DNA from: Mesorhizobium sp. L2C084A000
GTDB lineage: Bacteria; Pseudomonadota; Alphaproteobacteria; Rhizobiales; Rhizobiaceae
Direction: 5' to 3'
NCBI RefSeq assembly: GCF_000502875.1
Contig: NZ_AYWX01000008.1
Coordinates: 115,540 to 157,332, forward strand
DNA length: 41,793 nt
Below the pieces are notes generated by a model. It was not told the origin of the DNA, made no database searches, and was given only the letters and a program-made list of their open reading frames with translations. Within the stretch, counting starts at the first letter, position 1. Each line of letters begins with the position of its first letter. Shown piece after piece: positions 33,213 to 40,829 of this stretch. The translations under genes and the position numbers were made by a program.

Positions 33213-33575
33213 TCACCAGGCGTCCGGTTCGCGCAGCATGTGGATGATGTTGGCGGGGTTGGTGATCCAGCCGCCGCGGAAGCCCTCGCCCAGTGGCTCG
33301 ATGGCATCGCAACGCACAACGCCAGCCTTGGCTAAATGATCCGCAGCCATGGGGAAATCCTTGGTGAACAGCTCCAGCCACACTTCGGCGTGGCTCATCA
33401 TCGGCGCCTTATCGATCCACAGGCGGTTGGGGCCAAGCTCGAAGCCGATGGCCGGTGCCTTGTCTGTAAAGGGCTTCAGGCCGACGACGTCGCGGTAGAA
33501 GGCGATCGTCGCCTCATACTGGTGCGGCGGCACCTTCATGGCGATGTTGATGCCGCCGGTGATTGTCGCGGTCAT
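33213..33575 (-). CDS. VOC-family (glyoxalase-like) protein
   Basis: This 120-residue protein has a VOC fold: GGINIAMKVPPHQYEATIAFYRDVVGLKPF at the N-terminus and a C-terminal GGWITNPANIIHML. The ATG at 33575 follows AAGGGAG. It is 26 bp upstream of the SRPBCC gene and lies in the same run of ArsR-associated genes. VOC proteins include glyoxalases, dioxygenases and drug-binding proteins; the substrate cannot be told here. Confidence 0.85.
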   Translation of the reverse strand: MTATITGGINIAMKVPPHQYEATIAFYRDVVGLKPFTDKAPAIGFELGPNRLWIDKAPMMSHAEVWLELFTKDFPMAADHLAKAGVVRCDAIEPLGEGFRGGWITNPANIIHMLREPDAW

Positions 33576-33628
33576 TGCTGGCTCCCTTGTCGTGTTCAGC
33601 TGTTGTTGGTCGCCCTTGCCCAGGCTGG

Positions 33629-34021
33629 TTATGCGAGATTGACCTGCCAGGAGACCCCGAACCTGTCGTTGAGCCATGCGAAACGGAAGCTGAAGCCGTA
33701 ATTGTCGGGCGGCATCAGAAATCCACCGTCCTTGGCCAGTGTCTCGACAATCCGGTCCAGTTCGTCCTCGGCGGAACAGTCCACATACAGCGAGACCGAC
33801 GGCGTGAAGGTGAAAGCGTGGTTGACGGGGGTATTGAAGATCATGACTTCCAGGCCGGCGATCGACACGCGCGCAAGCTTGACCGTGCCGTCCGGGCCGT
33901 CTTCGCCGGGGCCGTAGCGTGTGACGTCAAGGACGCTGCTGCCGGGAATGGTCTCGCAATAGAGGGTCATTGCCTCTTCGGCCTTGCCCTCGAACATCAG
34001 GAATGGCGTTACTTTCTTCAT
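33629..34021 (-). CDS. PhnB-like VOC-family protein
   Basis: This 130-residue protein is of the PhnB or '3-dmu-9_3-mt' VOC type: KVTPFLMFEGKAEEAMTLYC at the start, FTPSVSLYVDCSAEDELDRI in the middle and AWLNDRFGVSWQVNLA at the end. Proteins of this type are mostly uncharacterised. It starts 45 bp after the second SRPBCC gene and ends 53 bp before the other VOC gene, so it is part of the same operon. Confidence 0.88.
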   Translation of the reverse strand: MKKVTPFLMFEGKAEEAMTLYCETIPGSSVLDVTRYGPGEDGPDGTVKLARVSIAGLEVMIFNTPVNHAFTFTPSVSLYVDCSAEDELDRIVETLAKDGGFLMPPDNYGFSFRFAWLNDRFGVSWQVNLA

Positions 34022-34066
34022 CGTTGACCTCCGTCTTGCTCCCTGGCGCTCAGATATGGGGGCCGC

Positions 34067-34549
34067 TCAGATATTGGTCTCGTTGGCGGGTTCGCCCTTC
34101 ATCTCGCTGCGGTAGTAGCCGTCGCGCAAATTGATGCCGTACTCGACATAGGCCTTCATGCAGGCCAGCATCTGCGACCAGCCCTCGCAATTGAGGTAGG
34201 ACTTCTTCAGGCCGACCGCGCCTTCCTGCCAACCGCTCTCGGCGATGGTGACGAAGGTGCCGCCATCGTCCAGCGGCTCGAAATTCATCTCGATGCGGGT
34301 CTTGTAGGCGGGTTTGCCGTCGGCGTCGGTGGCATCCCAGCGCAGCACGATGCGGCGGTCCTTGACCACTTCGTCGACCTCGACCGGCACCTTACCCCAC
34401 CAGACAACGCCGGCGCCTGCCACCAGAGGCGCACTGGCGCCGCCGATCATGGTGAAATAGCCGCTCAGTTTCTTCGGATTGACGACCGCGTCGAATACGT
34501 CGGCGACCGGTTTGCCGATGCGTCCGGAAACACTGAATCCAAGTGACAT
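34067..34549 (-). CDS. SRPBCC domain protein, first gene of the ArsR-linked operon
   Basis: This 160-residue protein has the SRPBCC fold, with GKPVADVFDAVVNPKKLSGYF at the N-terminus, VDEVVKDRRIVLRW in the middle, and a C-terminal helix with NCEGWSQMLACMKAYVEYG. AAGGAG precedes the ATG at 34549. It is divergent from an ArsR regulator across a 52-bp region holding a palindrome. An ArsR gene next to an AHSA1-type SRPBCC gene is a well-known pairing, probably regulated by a common signal. Confidence 0.88.
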   Translation of the reverse strand: MSLGFSVSGRIGKPVADVFDAVVNPKKLSGYFTMIGGASAPLVAGAGVVWWGKVPVEVDEVVKDRRIVLRWDATDADGKPAYKTRIEMNFEPLDDGGTFVTIAESGWQEGAVGLKKSYLNCEGWSQMLACMKAYVEYGINLRDGYYRSEMKGEPANETNI

Positions 34550-34582
34550 ATCCACAACTCCTTCCCTTGATCGGTTCGACAA

Positions 34583-34599
34583 TATGTTATATAAACATA
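34583..34599. promoter_or_regulatory. Palindromic operator between ArsR and SRPBCC genes
   Basis: TATGTT-ATATA-AACATA is a perfect 17-bp inverted repeat. It ends three bases before the ArsR start and lies in the divergent promoter region, fitting an ArsR autoregulatory site. Confidence 0.68.
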
Positions 34600-34601
34600 A
34601 C

Positions 34602-34925
34602 ATGTCAAGCCGATCGCAAGACGACAATGTTTTCAAGGCGCTGGCGCACCCGCGCCGGCGTGAAATACTGGACCAGCTGAAGGACGCGCCGAAGACGACC
34701 GGCATGCTGTGCGAGGCCTTTCCCGATATAGATCGCTGCACCGTCATGCTGCATCTCAAGGTGCTGGAGGAGGCCGACCTGATCGTTGCGCGGCGCGACG
34801 GCCGCGAGCGCTGGAACCATCTCAACGCGCTGCCGATCAAGCAGATCCACGACCGCTGGATCAGCCAGTATGCCGGGCATGCCCTCAGCATCATCGAGCG
34901 GCTGAAATCCGATCTGGAGGCGTGA
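34602..34925 (+). CDS. ArsR-family transcriptional regulator
   Basis: This 107-residue winged-helix regulator has FKALAHPRRREILDQLKDAPK at the N-terminus and the recognition region DRCTVMLHLKVLEEADLIVARRDGRERW. It lacks the CxC metal motif of arsenic sensors, so it is probably not a metal sensor. The ATG at 34602 has no ribosome binding site, and the operator ends just before it, which suggests a leaderless message; an in-frame ATG at 34584, inside the palindrome, is less likely. It is divergent from the SRPBCC/VOC operon and probably represses it. Confidence 0.88.
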   Translation: MSSRSQDDNVFKALAHPRRREILDQLKDAPKTTGMLCEAFPDIDRCTVMLHLKVLEEADLIVARRDGRERWNHLNALPIKQIHDRWISQYAGHALSIIERLKSDLEA

Positions 34926-35132
34926 ACGCTTGCAGCAGCCCATGTCGCGCGTCCTGTGCACGGTGCGGCTGGACGAATTGTGCCGATTTATCTATAAGCC
35001 GGCCATTCCGACAGAGAACGCCGTGCTTCCACGGGGTGCACCTGGGACGCTCTGAAATTTTGAATTCGGGCATTGCGCAAGACGAGGTGAGATCACTTCG
35101 CTTCGGGATGCTCTAGCCGAGAAGACGACACC

Positions 35133-35882
35133 ATGGCTGGCCATTCACAGTTCAAGAACATCATGCACCGCAAGGGCCGCCAGGATGCGGTGCGGTCTAA
35201 AATGTTTTCCAAGCTGGCGCGCGAAATCACCGTCGCCGCCAAAAGCGGGACGCCCGATCCGTCGATGAACCCGCGCTTGCGGCTGGCGATCCAGAACGCC
35301 AAGGCGGTGTCGATGCCGAAGGACAACATCCAACGCGCCGTCAACAAGGCCTCGATGGGCGATGCCGAGAACTACGAAGCCGTGCGCTATGAGGGCTATG
35401 GCCCGGGCGGCGTCGCCGTCATTGTCGAGGCGCTGACCGACAACCGCAACCGTTCGGCGTCCAATGTGCGCGCCGCCTTCACCAAGGCCGGCGGCGCGAT
35501 GGGCGAAACGGGCTCGGTTTCCTTCATGTGGGATCGTGCCGGCGAGATCTATTATCCGGCATCGGCCGGCAGCGCCGACAAGATCATGGATGCGGCGATC
35601 GAAGCCGGTGCCGACGATGTCGAGTCCGACGAGGAAGGCCACACCATCTATTGCGGCTTCGAGAACATGGGCGAAGTGTCGAAGGCGCTGGAAGGCGCGC
35701 TCGGCGAGGCTGAATCGGTGAAGCCGATCTGGCGGCCGCAAAACAACGTTCCGGTCGACGAGGAGCGGGCACAGTCGCTGATGAAGCTGGTCGCCACGCT
35801 TGAGGACGACGACGACGTGCAGAGCGTCTACGCCAACTTCGAAGTCGACGACGAGACCATGGCCAAGCTCAGCGCGGCATGA
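35133..35882 (+). CDS. yebC: YebC/PmpR-family protein
   Basis: This 249-residue protein begins [21 protein letters not shown], the typical YebC start, and has the conserved [20 protein letters not shown] segment near residue 88. YebC proteins were first called transcriptional regulators, and more recent work links them to helping ribosomes through difficult peptide stretches. In many proteobacteria yebC precedes ruvC, but here an RDD protein follows after 104 bp, so the usual neighbour is absent in this window. Length is normal. Confidence 0.95.
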   Translation: MAGHSQFKNIMHRKGRQDAVRSKMFSKLAREITVAAKSGTPDPSMNPRLRLAIQNAKAVSMPKDNIQRAVNKASMGDAENYEAVRYEGYGPGGVAVIVEALTDNRNRSASNVRAAFTKAGGAMGETGSVSFMWDRAGEIYYPASAGSADKIMDAAIEAGADDVESDEEGHTIYCGFENMGEVSKALEGALGEAESVKPIWRPQNNVPVDEERAQSLMKLVATLEDDDDVQSVYANFEVDDETMAKLSAA

Positions 35883-35986
35883 GACTGCAAGGTGGTGGCC
35901 AACGGCGCTACAGGCGGGTAGCATGGCCTCGCTGCTTGAGACTTCCGCCAAAGGTGTAGCGCAGTCAGTTGTCGGCGAGAGGGAAG

Positions 35987-36772
35987 ATGACTGACGAAGG
36001 CGTTGAACTTGCAGTGACCTGGCCTCGTCCAGGCGGCCTTTGGCGACGGCTTTTCGCTTCGCTTATCGACTACCTTGTCATCTTCGTCGCTCTTTATGCA
36101 CTGGTTGCGGCCTTGTTTCTGATGACCAACGGCGGAGTGAAGGGCAGCTTCTGGCTGAACTGGAAAACCTGCCAGTCCGCCAGTCTGAAAGGAACAGACG
36201 ATCCTATACTTTCCCGCTACGATTGGCAGGTTTGTGCAACATCCTTCTTCGGTTTTCCGGTGGCCAGATGGGCAGCCGGTACGAGCACGGACGCTCAATC
36301 GAAGGCAGTATCGACCCTTTCGATAGACCTAGATTCAAACGGAAATTTTCGAACTGCGGCACTGGATCTAGGCTTCCTCCAGGTGCTGGTCCTGGCGACC
36401 TATCTTCTTGTGATGGAGGGGGCCTTCAGCCGGTCGCTTGGCAAAGGGGTCTTGGCCCTCTTCGTCCATGACGAGCTGAATTGGCATAGGGAAGGCCTCG
36501 CTTTGCAAAAAACTGTTTGTCGGCAGGTGGTAAAATTCCTGGGCTATCTGCCCGCCACGCTGGTCGGAGCTTTCTTTGCTTTCCAGACCTGGAAAACCGT
36601 TCCGGCGCCCGTGCTGAACTATTCCCGACTGGAAATCGTAATCGCCTTTACGGCGTCTGCCCTAGCTTTTCTCTGGCCATGTTGGATCGCGCTGACCGTC
36701 GCACTCGGCAACGAGCCAATACATGACCGAGTTGCAGGCACGACCGTGCGCGTTCTGGAGGCGGACCAATGA
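35987..36772 (+). CDS. RDD-family membrane protein
   Basis: This 261-residue membrane protein begins its first segment with RLFASLIDYLVIF, the RDD-type motif, followed by three more hydrophobic stretches (from about LGFLQVLVLATYLLV, FLGYLPATLVGAFF and IVIAFTASALAFLWP). A periplasmic loop of about 90 residues between segments 1 and 2 has two cysteines. The ATG at 35987 is preceded by AGAGGG. Base use is less GC-rich than in neighbours. It overlaps the SelW-like gene by 4 bp. RDD proteins are poorly characterised; some behave as ion transporters. Confidence 0.75.
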   Translation: MTDEGVELAVTWPRPGGLWRRLFASLIDYLVIFVALYALVAALFLMTNGGVKGSFWLNWKTCQSASLKGTDDPILSRYDWQVCATSFFGFPVARWAAGTSTDAQSKAVSTLSIDLDSNGNFRTAALDLGFLQVLVLATYLLVMEGAFSRSLGKGVLALFVHDELNWHREGLALQKTVCRQVVKFLGYLPATLVGAFFAFQTWKTVPAPVLNYSRLEIVIAFTASALAFLWPCWIALTVALGNEPIHDRVAGTTVRVLEADQ

Positions 36773-37065
36773 ACGCGTCAGGGAAGCATTGCGTCGTCAT
36801 CACCTACTGCACGCAGTGCCAGTGGCTGCTGCGTGCCGGCTGGATGGCGCAGGAACTGCTGTCGACCTTCGGCACCGATCTGGGCGAGGTGACGCTGGTG
36901 CCCGGCACCGGCGGCATCTTCACCATTTCCTGCAATGATGTGCTTGTCTGGGATCGCAAGCGCGACGGCGGTTTTCCAGACGCGGCCAAACTGAAGCAAC
37001 TCGTCCGTGATGTCATCGACCCGGACCGCGATCTCGGCCATTCCGACCGGAAGACAAAGGCGTAG
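36769..37065 (+). CDS. SelT/SelW/SelH-family (Rdx) redox protein
   Basis: This 98-residue protein has the thioredoxin-like Rdx fold, with the CTQC redox motif at residues 14-17 in VVITYCTQCQWLLRAGWMAQ and a SCNDVLVWDRK segment. In this family the second position is often selenocysteine in animals, but bacteria use cysteine. It overlaps the RDD gene by ATGA, so it is translationally coupled. Its redox partner is unknown. Confidence 0.9.
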   Translation: MNASGKHCVVITYCTQCQWLLRAGWMAQELLSTFGTDLGEVTLVPGTGGIFTISCNDVLVWDRKRDGGFPDAAKLKQLVRDVIDPDRDLGHSDRKTKA

Positions 37066-37083
37066 AGGCCGCCGGCGCTGCCG

Positions 37084-37233
37084 TCACTTGCGTCGCCACG
37101 CTCCGAAGGCGGCGCCAATCGCAATACCCACGGCGACGCCCATCGGAAGGTCATCCAGAGCGGTGCCGATCGCGGCACCGACACCAACTCCGATGGCCAT
37201 GCCGAAGGCCATATTTGCGTATTGATCCTTCAT
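37084..37233 (-). CDS. 49-residue glycine-zipper membrane peptide
   Basis: This short gene encodes 49 residues, with a hydrophobic MAFGMAIGVGVGAAIGTAL stretch, a DDLPMG turn and a second GVAVGIAIGAAFGAW stretch before a basic WRRK tail, a glycine-zipper pattern in two helices. GGAG lies 7 bases before the ATG on the minus strand. It lies between the SelW-like gene and the DUF1772 gene, 21 bp from the latter, on the same strand as DUF1772 and could be co-transcribed with it. Function unknown. Confidence 0.65.
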   Translation of the reverse strand: MKDQYANMAFGMAIGVGVGAAIGTALDDLPMGVAVGIAIGAAFGAWRRK

Positions 37234-37254
37234 CGGTCGCTCCATCCATCGTCG

Positions 37255-37734
37255 TCAACGCGTGGCGAACCAGAAGGATGCCAGCGCGGCTATGCCGCTG
37301 ATGGTGCGGACATGGTTCCACATCACCCATTCATGGAGGTAGCGTGGCCACAGGCCTGCGCCATTGCTGCTGGCCAGATCGACGGCGGCGAGCGCATCGT
37401 TGAGCGGGACGTTGAAGATCATCGTGACCACCACGATGCCGATGAGATAGAGCAGGCTGCCGGCAATCAGCCAGAGCGAACCCGGCTGGCTCCAGCCAAT
37501 CACCGCACCGATGGCGACAAGGACGCAGACGAGCGCCGTGCCGAACAGCGCTGTCATGAACAGCGGGGTCACAGCTGTGACATTGATCGAATTCATCGCG
37601 GCAATGCCGCTTGTGGCTGGCATGCGGGCGAGGCCCGGCATGACGAAGCTGGAGAAAGCAAAGAAGACGCCGCCGACGACGCCTGAGCCGAGTGCGGCAA
37701 TGAAGATGAGGGTGGGAAGAAGTTTCGCGATCAT
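37255..37734 (-). CDS. DUF1772-family membrane protein
   Basis: This 159-residue protein has four hydrophobic segments and the DUF1772 pattern GGVFFAFSSFVMPGLARMP near residue 22, with IFNVPLNDAL and a C-terminal WNHVRTISGIAALASF. The family includes fungal anthrone oxygenases, but bacterial members are uncharacterised. The ATG at 37734 follows GGAG; the longer frame is rejected. It is divergent from a TetR gene, which probably represses it. Confidence 0.87.
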   Translation of the reverse strand: MIAKLLPTLIFIAALGSGVVGGVFFAFSSFVMPGLARMPATSGIAAMNSINVTAVTPLFMTALFGTALVCVLVAIGAVIGWSQPGSLWLIAGSLLYLIGIVVVTMIFNVPLNDALAAVDLASSNGAGLWPRYLHEWVMWNHVRTISGIAALASFWFATR

Positions 37735-37805
37735 GTCATTTGCTCCATATGCCCGTTGTGTTTTCCTTTGCGTCAAAATATGAACAATCCTCACATTTGC
37801 AAAAC

Positions 37806-37834
37806 GTGATAAACCCTCGTATTTTGCGAGTCAA
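37806..37834 (-). promoter_or_regulatory. Promoter of the DUF1772 gene, probable TetR target
   Basis: On the minus strand TTGACT (37829-37834) is followed after exactly 17 bp by TATCAC (37806-37811). The spacer holds an imperfect palindrome CTCGTATTTTGCGAG (37816-37830), a likely site for the divergent TetR protein. Confidence 0.58.
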
Positions 37835-37863
37835 GCGATTTTGATTGCATTTGGAGTCAGTCA

Positions 37864-38505
37864 TTGGAAGACACGGCAGCCCCCGTTTCCGCACAGGAGC
37901 AGGTTGCTTCACCGCGCCGGGCGCCGAGCCAGCAGCGTAGCCGCGAGCGGGTCGAGCGCATGCTGGCCGCTGCCTCGGCGCTGATCGCCGAGCAAGGCAG
38001 CGATGCCATGCGCATGGGAGAAGTGGCGGAACGGGCCGGTGTGTCGATCGGCTCGCTCTACCAGTTCTTTCCCGACAAGCGGGCGATCGTCTGGGCGCTG
38101 GCCGAGCGCTACACCGCCGAAAGCCAAGCCTGCATCTCGGCGGCACTCGCCGGCGTCAGCGACGCCGAAGGCCTGCAGTCCGCGTTTTCAGAGTTAGTCG
38201 ACATCTATTACCGGCTGTTCCTGGCCGAGCCGGTGATGCGCGACATCTGGTCGGGCACGCAGGCCGACAAGGCGCTGCGCCAACTCGAACTCGCCGACAG
38301 CCGCGCCAACGCCGAATTCCTCACCGCGGTGCTGAAACGGCTGCGGCCGGCGGTCGATCCGGCGACACTGGAAACCACGGCGTTTCTGGTCTGGCAGATG
38401 GGCGAGGCCGCCATGCGGCTGGCGATCTCGGTTGAGCGCCAGGAGGGCGACAGGCTGGTCGCCGCCTACAAGCGCATGGCGCTAAGGGAATTGCTGGCCG
38501 AGTAG
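37864..38505 (+). CDS. TetR-family transcriptional regulator
   Basis: This 213-residue regulator has the TetR helix-turn-helix near residues 35-75, with RMGEVAERAGVSIGSLYQFF, and a helical ligand-binding domain. The start is TTG at 37864, supported by GGAG at 37853-37856, 7 bases upstream. It is divergent from the DUF1772 gene, across a 129-bp region with promoter and palindrome, so self-control and control of that gene are likely. The ligand is unknown. Confidence 0.9.
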   Translation: MEDTAAPVSAQEQVASPRRAPSQQRSRERVERMLAAASALIAEQGSDAMRMGEVAERAGVSIGSLYQFFPDKRAIVWALAERYTAESQACISAALAGVSDAEGLQSAFSELVDIYYRLFLAEPVMRDIWSGTQADKALRQLELADSRANAEFLTAVLKRLRPAVDPATLETTAFLVWQMGEAAMRLAISVERQEGDRLVAAYKRMALRELLAE

Positions 38506-38516
38506 CGCCGCGCCGC

Positions 38517-38551
38517 AACAAAAAACCCGCCACGGAGGCGGGTTTTTTGTT
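38517..38551. terminator. Bidirectional terminator between tetR and rpmE
   Basis: AACAAAAAACCCGCC (38517-38531) and GGCGGGTTTTTTGTT (38537-38551) form a perfect 15-bp stem around ACGGA. An A run on one side and a T run on the other allow termination of both convergent genes. Confidence 0.93.
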
Positions 38552-38570
38552 CCGTGAAAGCTCGTTGAGC

Positions 38571-38792
38571 TTAGATGCCGAAACCTTCGAAACGCTTCTT
38601 GAACTTCGACAGGCGGCCGCCGCGGTCGAGCAGGGTCTGCTGGCCGCCGGTCCAGGCCGGGTGGGTGGTCGGGTCGATATCGAGGTTCATCGTATCGCCT
38701 TCCTTGCCCCAGGTCGAACGGGTCGTGTATTCGGTGCCATCGGTCATGACGACCTTGATGGTGTGGTAGTCGGGATGAATAGCGCTCTTCAT
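38571..38792 (-). CDS. rpmE: Large-subunit ribosomal protein L31 (cysteine-free type)
   Basis: This 73-residue protein is L31: [25 protein letters not shown] at the N-terminus and [22 protein letters not shown] at the C-terminus. It has no cysteine, so it lacks the CxxC zinc site of the zinc-binding L31 form, as is normal for this order. AGGAA lies before the ATG. It ends at the bidirectional terminator. The ABC exporter gene upstream is divergent, across a 206-bp gap that shows a weak GAAGCCG/CGGCTTC hairpin (38864-38894) and nothing else clear. Confidence 0.95.
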   Translation of the reverse strand: MKSAIHPDYHTIKVVMTDGTEYTTRSTWGKEGDTMNLDIDPTTHPAWTGGQQTLLDRGGRLSKFKKRFEGFGI

Positions 38793-38998
38793 GGCTCGGT
38801 TCCTGGCTTGCCGGCGCTGCCGACGGGCATAAGCCTGCGTCGATGCGCCTCTTTTTAAAACTCGAAGCCGCAGCTATTGAGGAGCCACGGCTTCTAAAAC
38901 GGTCGGCGAGCCTATACATCAGCCGGAATTGAATCACAAGGCCGCGGCAAGCGCATATTGAGGCGTAGACCCCAAGGGCGGCTGGAGGAAACATCGGG

Positions 38999-40798
38999 AT
39001 GGCGCAAATCACCAGCGCAGACGAGCGCCGGCGTTCGCTCAAGCCGCTCCGGCGCCTGTTCCCGTACATCACGCACTATCGCACACTGGTCGTCGGCGCC
39101 ATTATCTCGCTGGTCATCGCGGCGGCAACCACGCTGGCGCTGCCGCTGGCGGTGCGACGCATGATCGATCATGGCTTCTCGTCGGCCAGCACCACCTTCA
39201 TCGCCGAATATTTCGCCGCTCTGGTGGCGATGGCCGCCGTGTTGGCGGCAGCATCGGCCGGCCGCTACTATTTCGTCATCACGCTGGGCGAGCGCGTCGT
39301 CGCCGATATCCGGCGCGATGTGTTTGCCCATGTGACGACGCTGTCGCCTGCCTTCTTCGACACCGCCCAGTCGGGCGAGATCGTGTCGCGGCTTGCCGCC
39401 GACACGACGCAGGTCAAGTCGGCGGTCGGAGCGACGGCCTCGGTGGCGCTGCGCAACGTAATCCTCGGTCTTGGCGCGGTGGGGATGATGGTCATCACCA
39501 GTCCGAAACTATCAGGCCTCGTCATATCAGCCATTCCTGTCATCGTGCTGCCGCTGGTCGCTTTCGGCCGTTCGGTGCGGCGCAAATCACGCCAGGCGCA
39601 AGATACGCTTGCCGATGCCACCGCCTATGCCAGCGAACAGATCGGCGCGGTGCGCACGCTGCAGGCCTTCACCAATGAAAAGCTGGTCACCGGGCATTTC
39701 TCGGCCGCGGTGGAAGCTGCTTTCGAGGCGGCACGCTCCTCGATCTTCGCGCGCTCCTTCCTTACCTTCTTCGCCATTTTCACCATCTTCTCGTCCGTCG
39801 TGGCGGTGCTGTGGTTCGGCTCGCGCGACGTGCTCGAAGGCTCGATATCGCCGGGTACGCTCGGTCAGTTCCTGCTCTATTCGGTGTTCGCCGCCGGCGC
39901 GCTGGGCGCGTTGTCGGAAGTCTGGGGCGAGCTTGCGCAAGCGGCGGGTGCCGCCGAACGGCTGACCGAGATCCTGGCCGAGAAGCCGGCGATCCAGGCT
40001 CCCGCCGATCCGAAGCCGCTGCCGGCCGTCGCCAAGGGCGCGATCGCCTTCGACAATGTCTCCTTCTCCTACCCGGCAAGGCCCGACCGCGCCGCCGTGC
40101 ACGGCTTGAGCTTTCAGGTCATGCCGGGCGAGACGGTGGCGATCGTCGGGCCGTCAGGGGCCGGCAAGAGCACGGTGTTTTCACTGATCCTGCGCTTCTA
40201 CGATCCCGAAACAGGCAAGATCCTGATCGACGGTGTCGACGTGCGCGAGGCCGATCCCGTTTCGGTCCGCCAGCGCATCGCAATCGTGCCGCAGGACGTC
40301 ACCATTTTCGCGGCAAGCGCGCGTGACAATATCGGTTTCGGCCGGCCGGGAGCCAGCAAGGCCGAAATCGAGACGGCGGCGAAGGATGCACTTGCCGATG
40401 AATTCATCCTCAAGCTGGAAAAAGGCTATGACAGCCAGGTCGGTGAGCGCGGCGTGACGCTGTCAGGCGGCCAGCGCCAGCGGGTTGCGATCGCCCGCGC
40501 CATCCTGCGTGACGCCCCGATCCTGCTGCTCGACGAGGCCACCTCCGCCCTCGACGCCGAAAGCGAGACGCTGGTGCAGACGGCGCTGGAACGGCTGATG
40601 CAGGGCCGCACCACGATCGTCATCGCCCACCGCTTGGCAACGGTGCTGAAGGCCGACAGGATCCTGGTCATGGATGGCGGCTCGATCGTCGAGGAAGGCA
40701 CGCATCAAAGCCTTGTCGCCAAGGGCGGCATCTATGCGCGGCTGGCCAAGCTGCAGTTCGAAACCGGCGCCAGTGCTTTCAGGGGCGCGGCGGAGTAG
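38999..40798 (+). CDS. MsbA/LmrA-type ABC exporter (membrane and ATPase domains fused)
   Basis: This 599-residue half-transporter has about six membrane helices in residues 1-320 and an ATPase domain from about 340, with Walker A GPSGAGKST, the signature TLSGGQRQR, Walker B ILLLDEATSALD and the H-loop IAHRLAT. It should work as a homodimer exporting a lipid or hydrophobic compound. GGAGG lies 10 bases before the ATG. It is common in Rhizobiales next to rpmE; the substrate is unknown. Confidence 0.92.
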   Translation: MAQITSADERRRSLKPLRRLFPYITHYRTLVVGAIISLVIAAATTLALPLAVRRMIDHGFSSASTTFIAEYFAALVAMAAVLAAASAGRYYFVITLGERVVADIRRDVFAHVTTLSPAFFDTAQSGEIVSRLAADTTQVKSAVGATASVALRNVILGLGAVGMMVITSPKLSGLVISAIPVIVLPLVAFGRSVRRKSRQAQDTLADATAYASEQIGAVRTLQAFTNEKLVTGHFSAAVEAAFEAARSSIFARSFLTFFAIFTIFSSVVAVLWFGSRDVLEGSISPGTLGQFLLYSVFAAGALGALSEVWGELAQAAGAAERLTEILAEKPAIQAPADPKPLPAVAKGAIAFDNVSFSYPARPDRAAVHGLSFQVMPGETVAIVGPSGAGKSTVFSLILRFYDPETGKILIDGVDVREADPVSVRQRIAIVPQDVTIFAASARDNIGFGRPGASKAEIETAAKDALADEFILKLEKGYDSQVGERGVTLSGGQRQRVAIARAILRDAPILLLDEATSALDAESETLVQTALERLMQGRTTIVIAHRLATVLKADRILVMDGGSIVEEGTHQSLVAKGGIYARLAKLQFETGASAFRGAAE

Positions 40799-40829
40799 GC
40801 AGAACCAACTACGTTCCTGATGTGCCGCT

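Noticed and set aside
34584..34601. Upstream ATG for the ArsR gene
   Set aside because: It lies inside the 17-bp palindrome, and the added residues MLYKHN do not resemble a family N-terminus.
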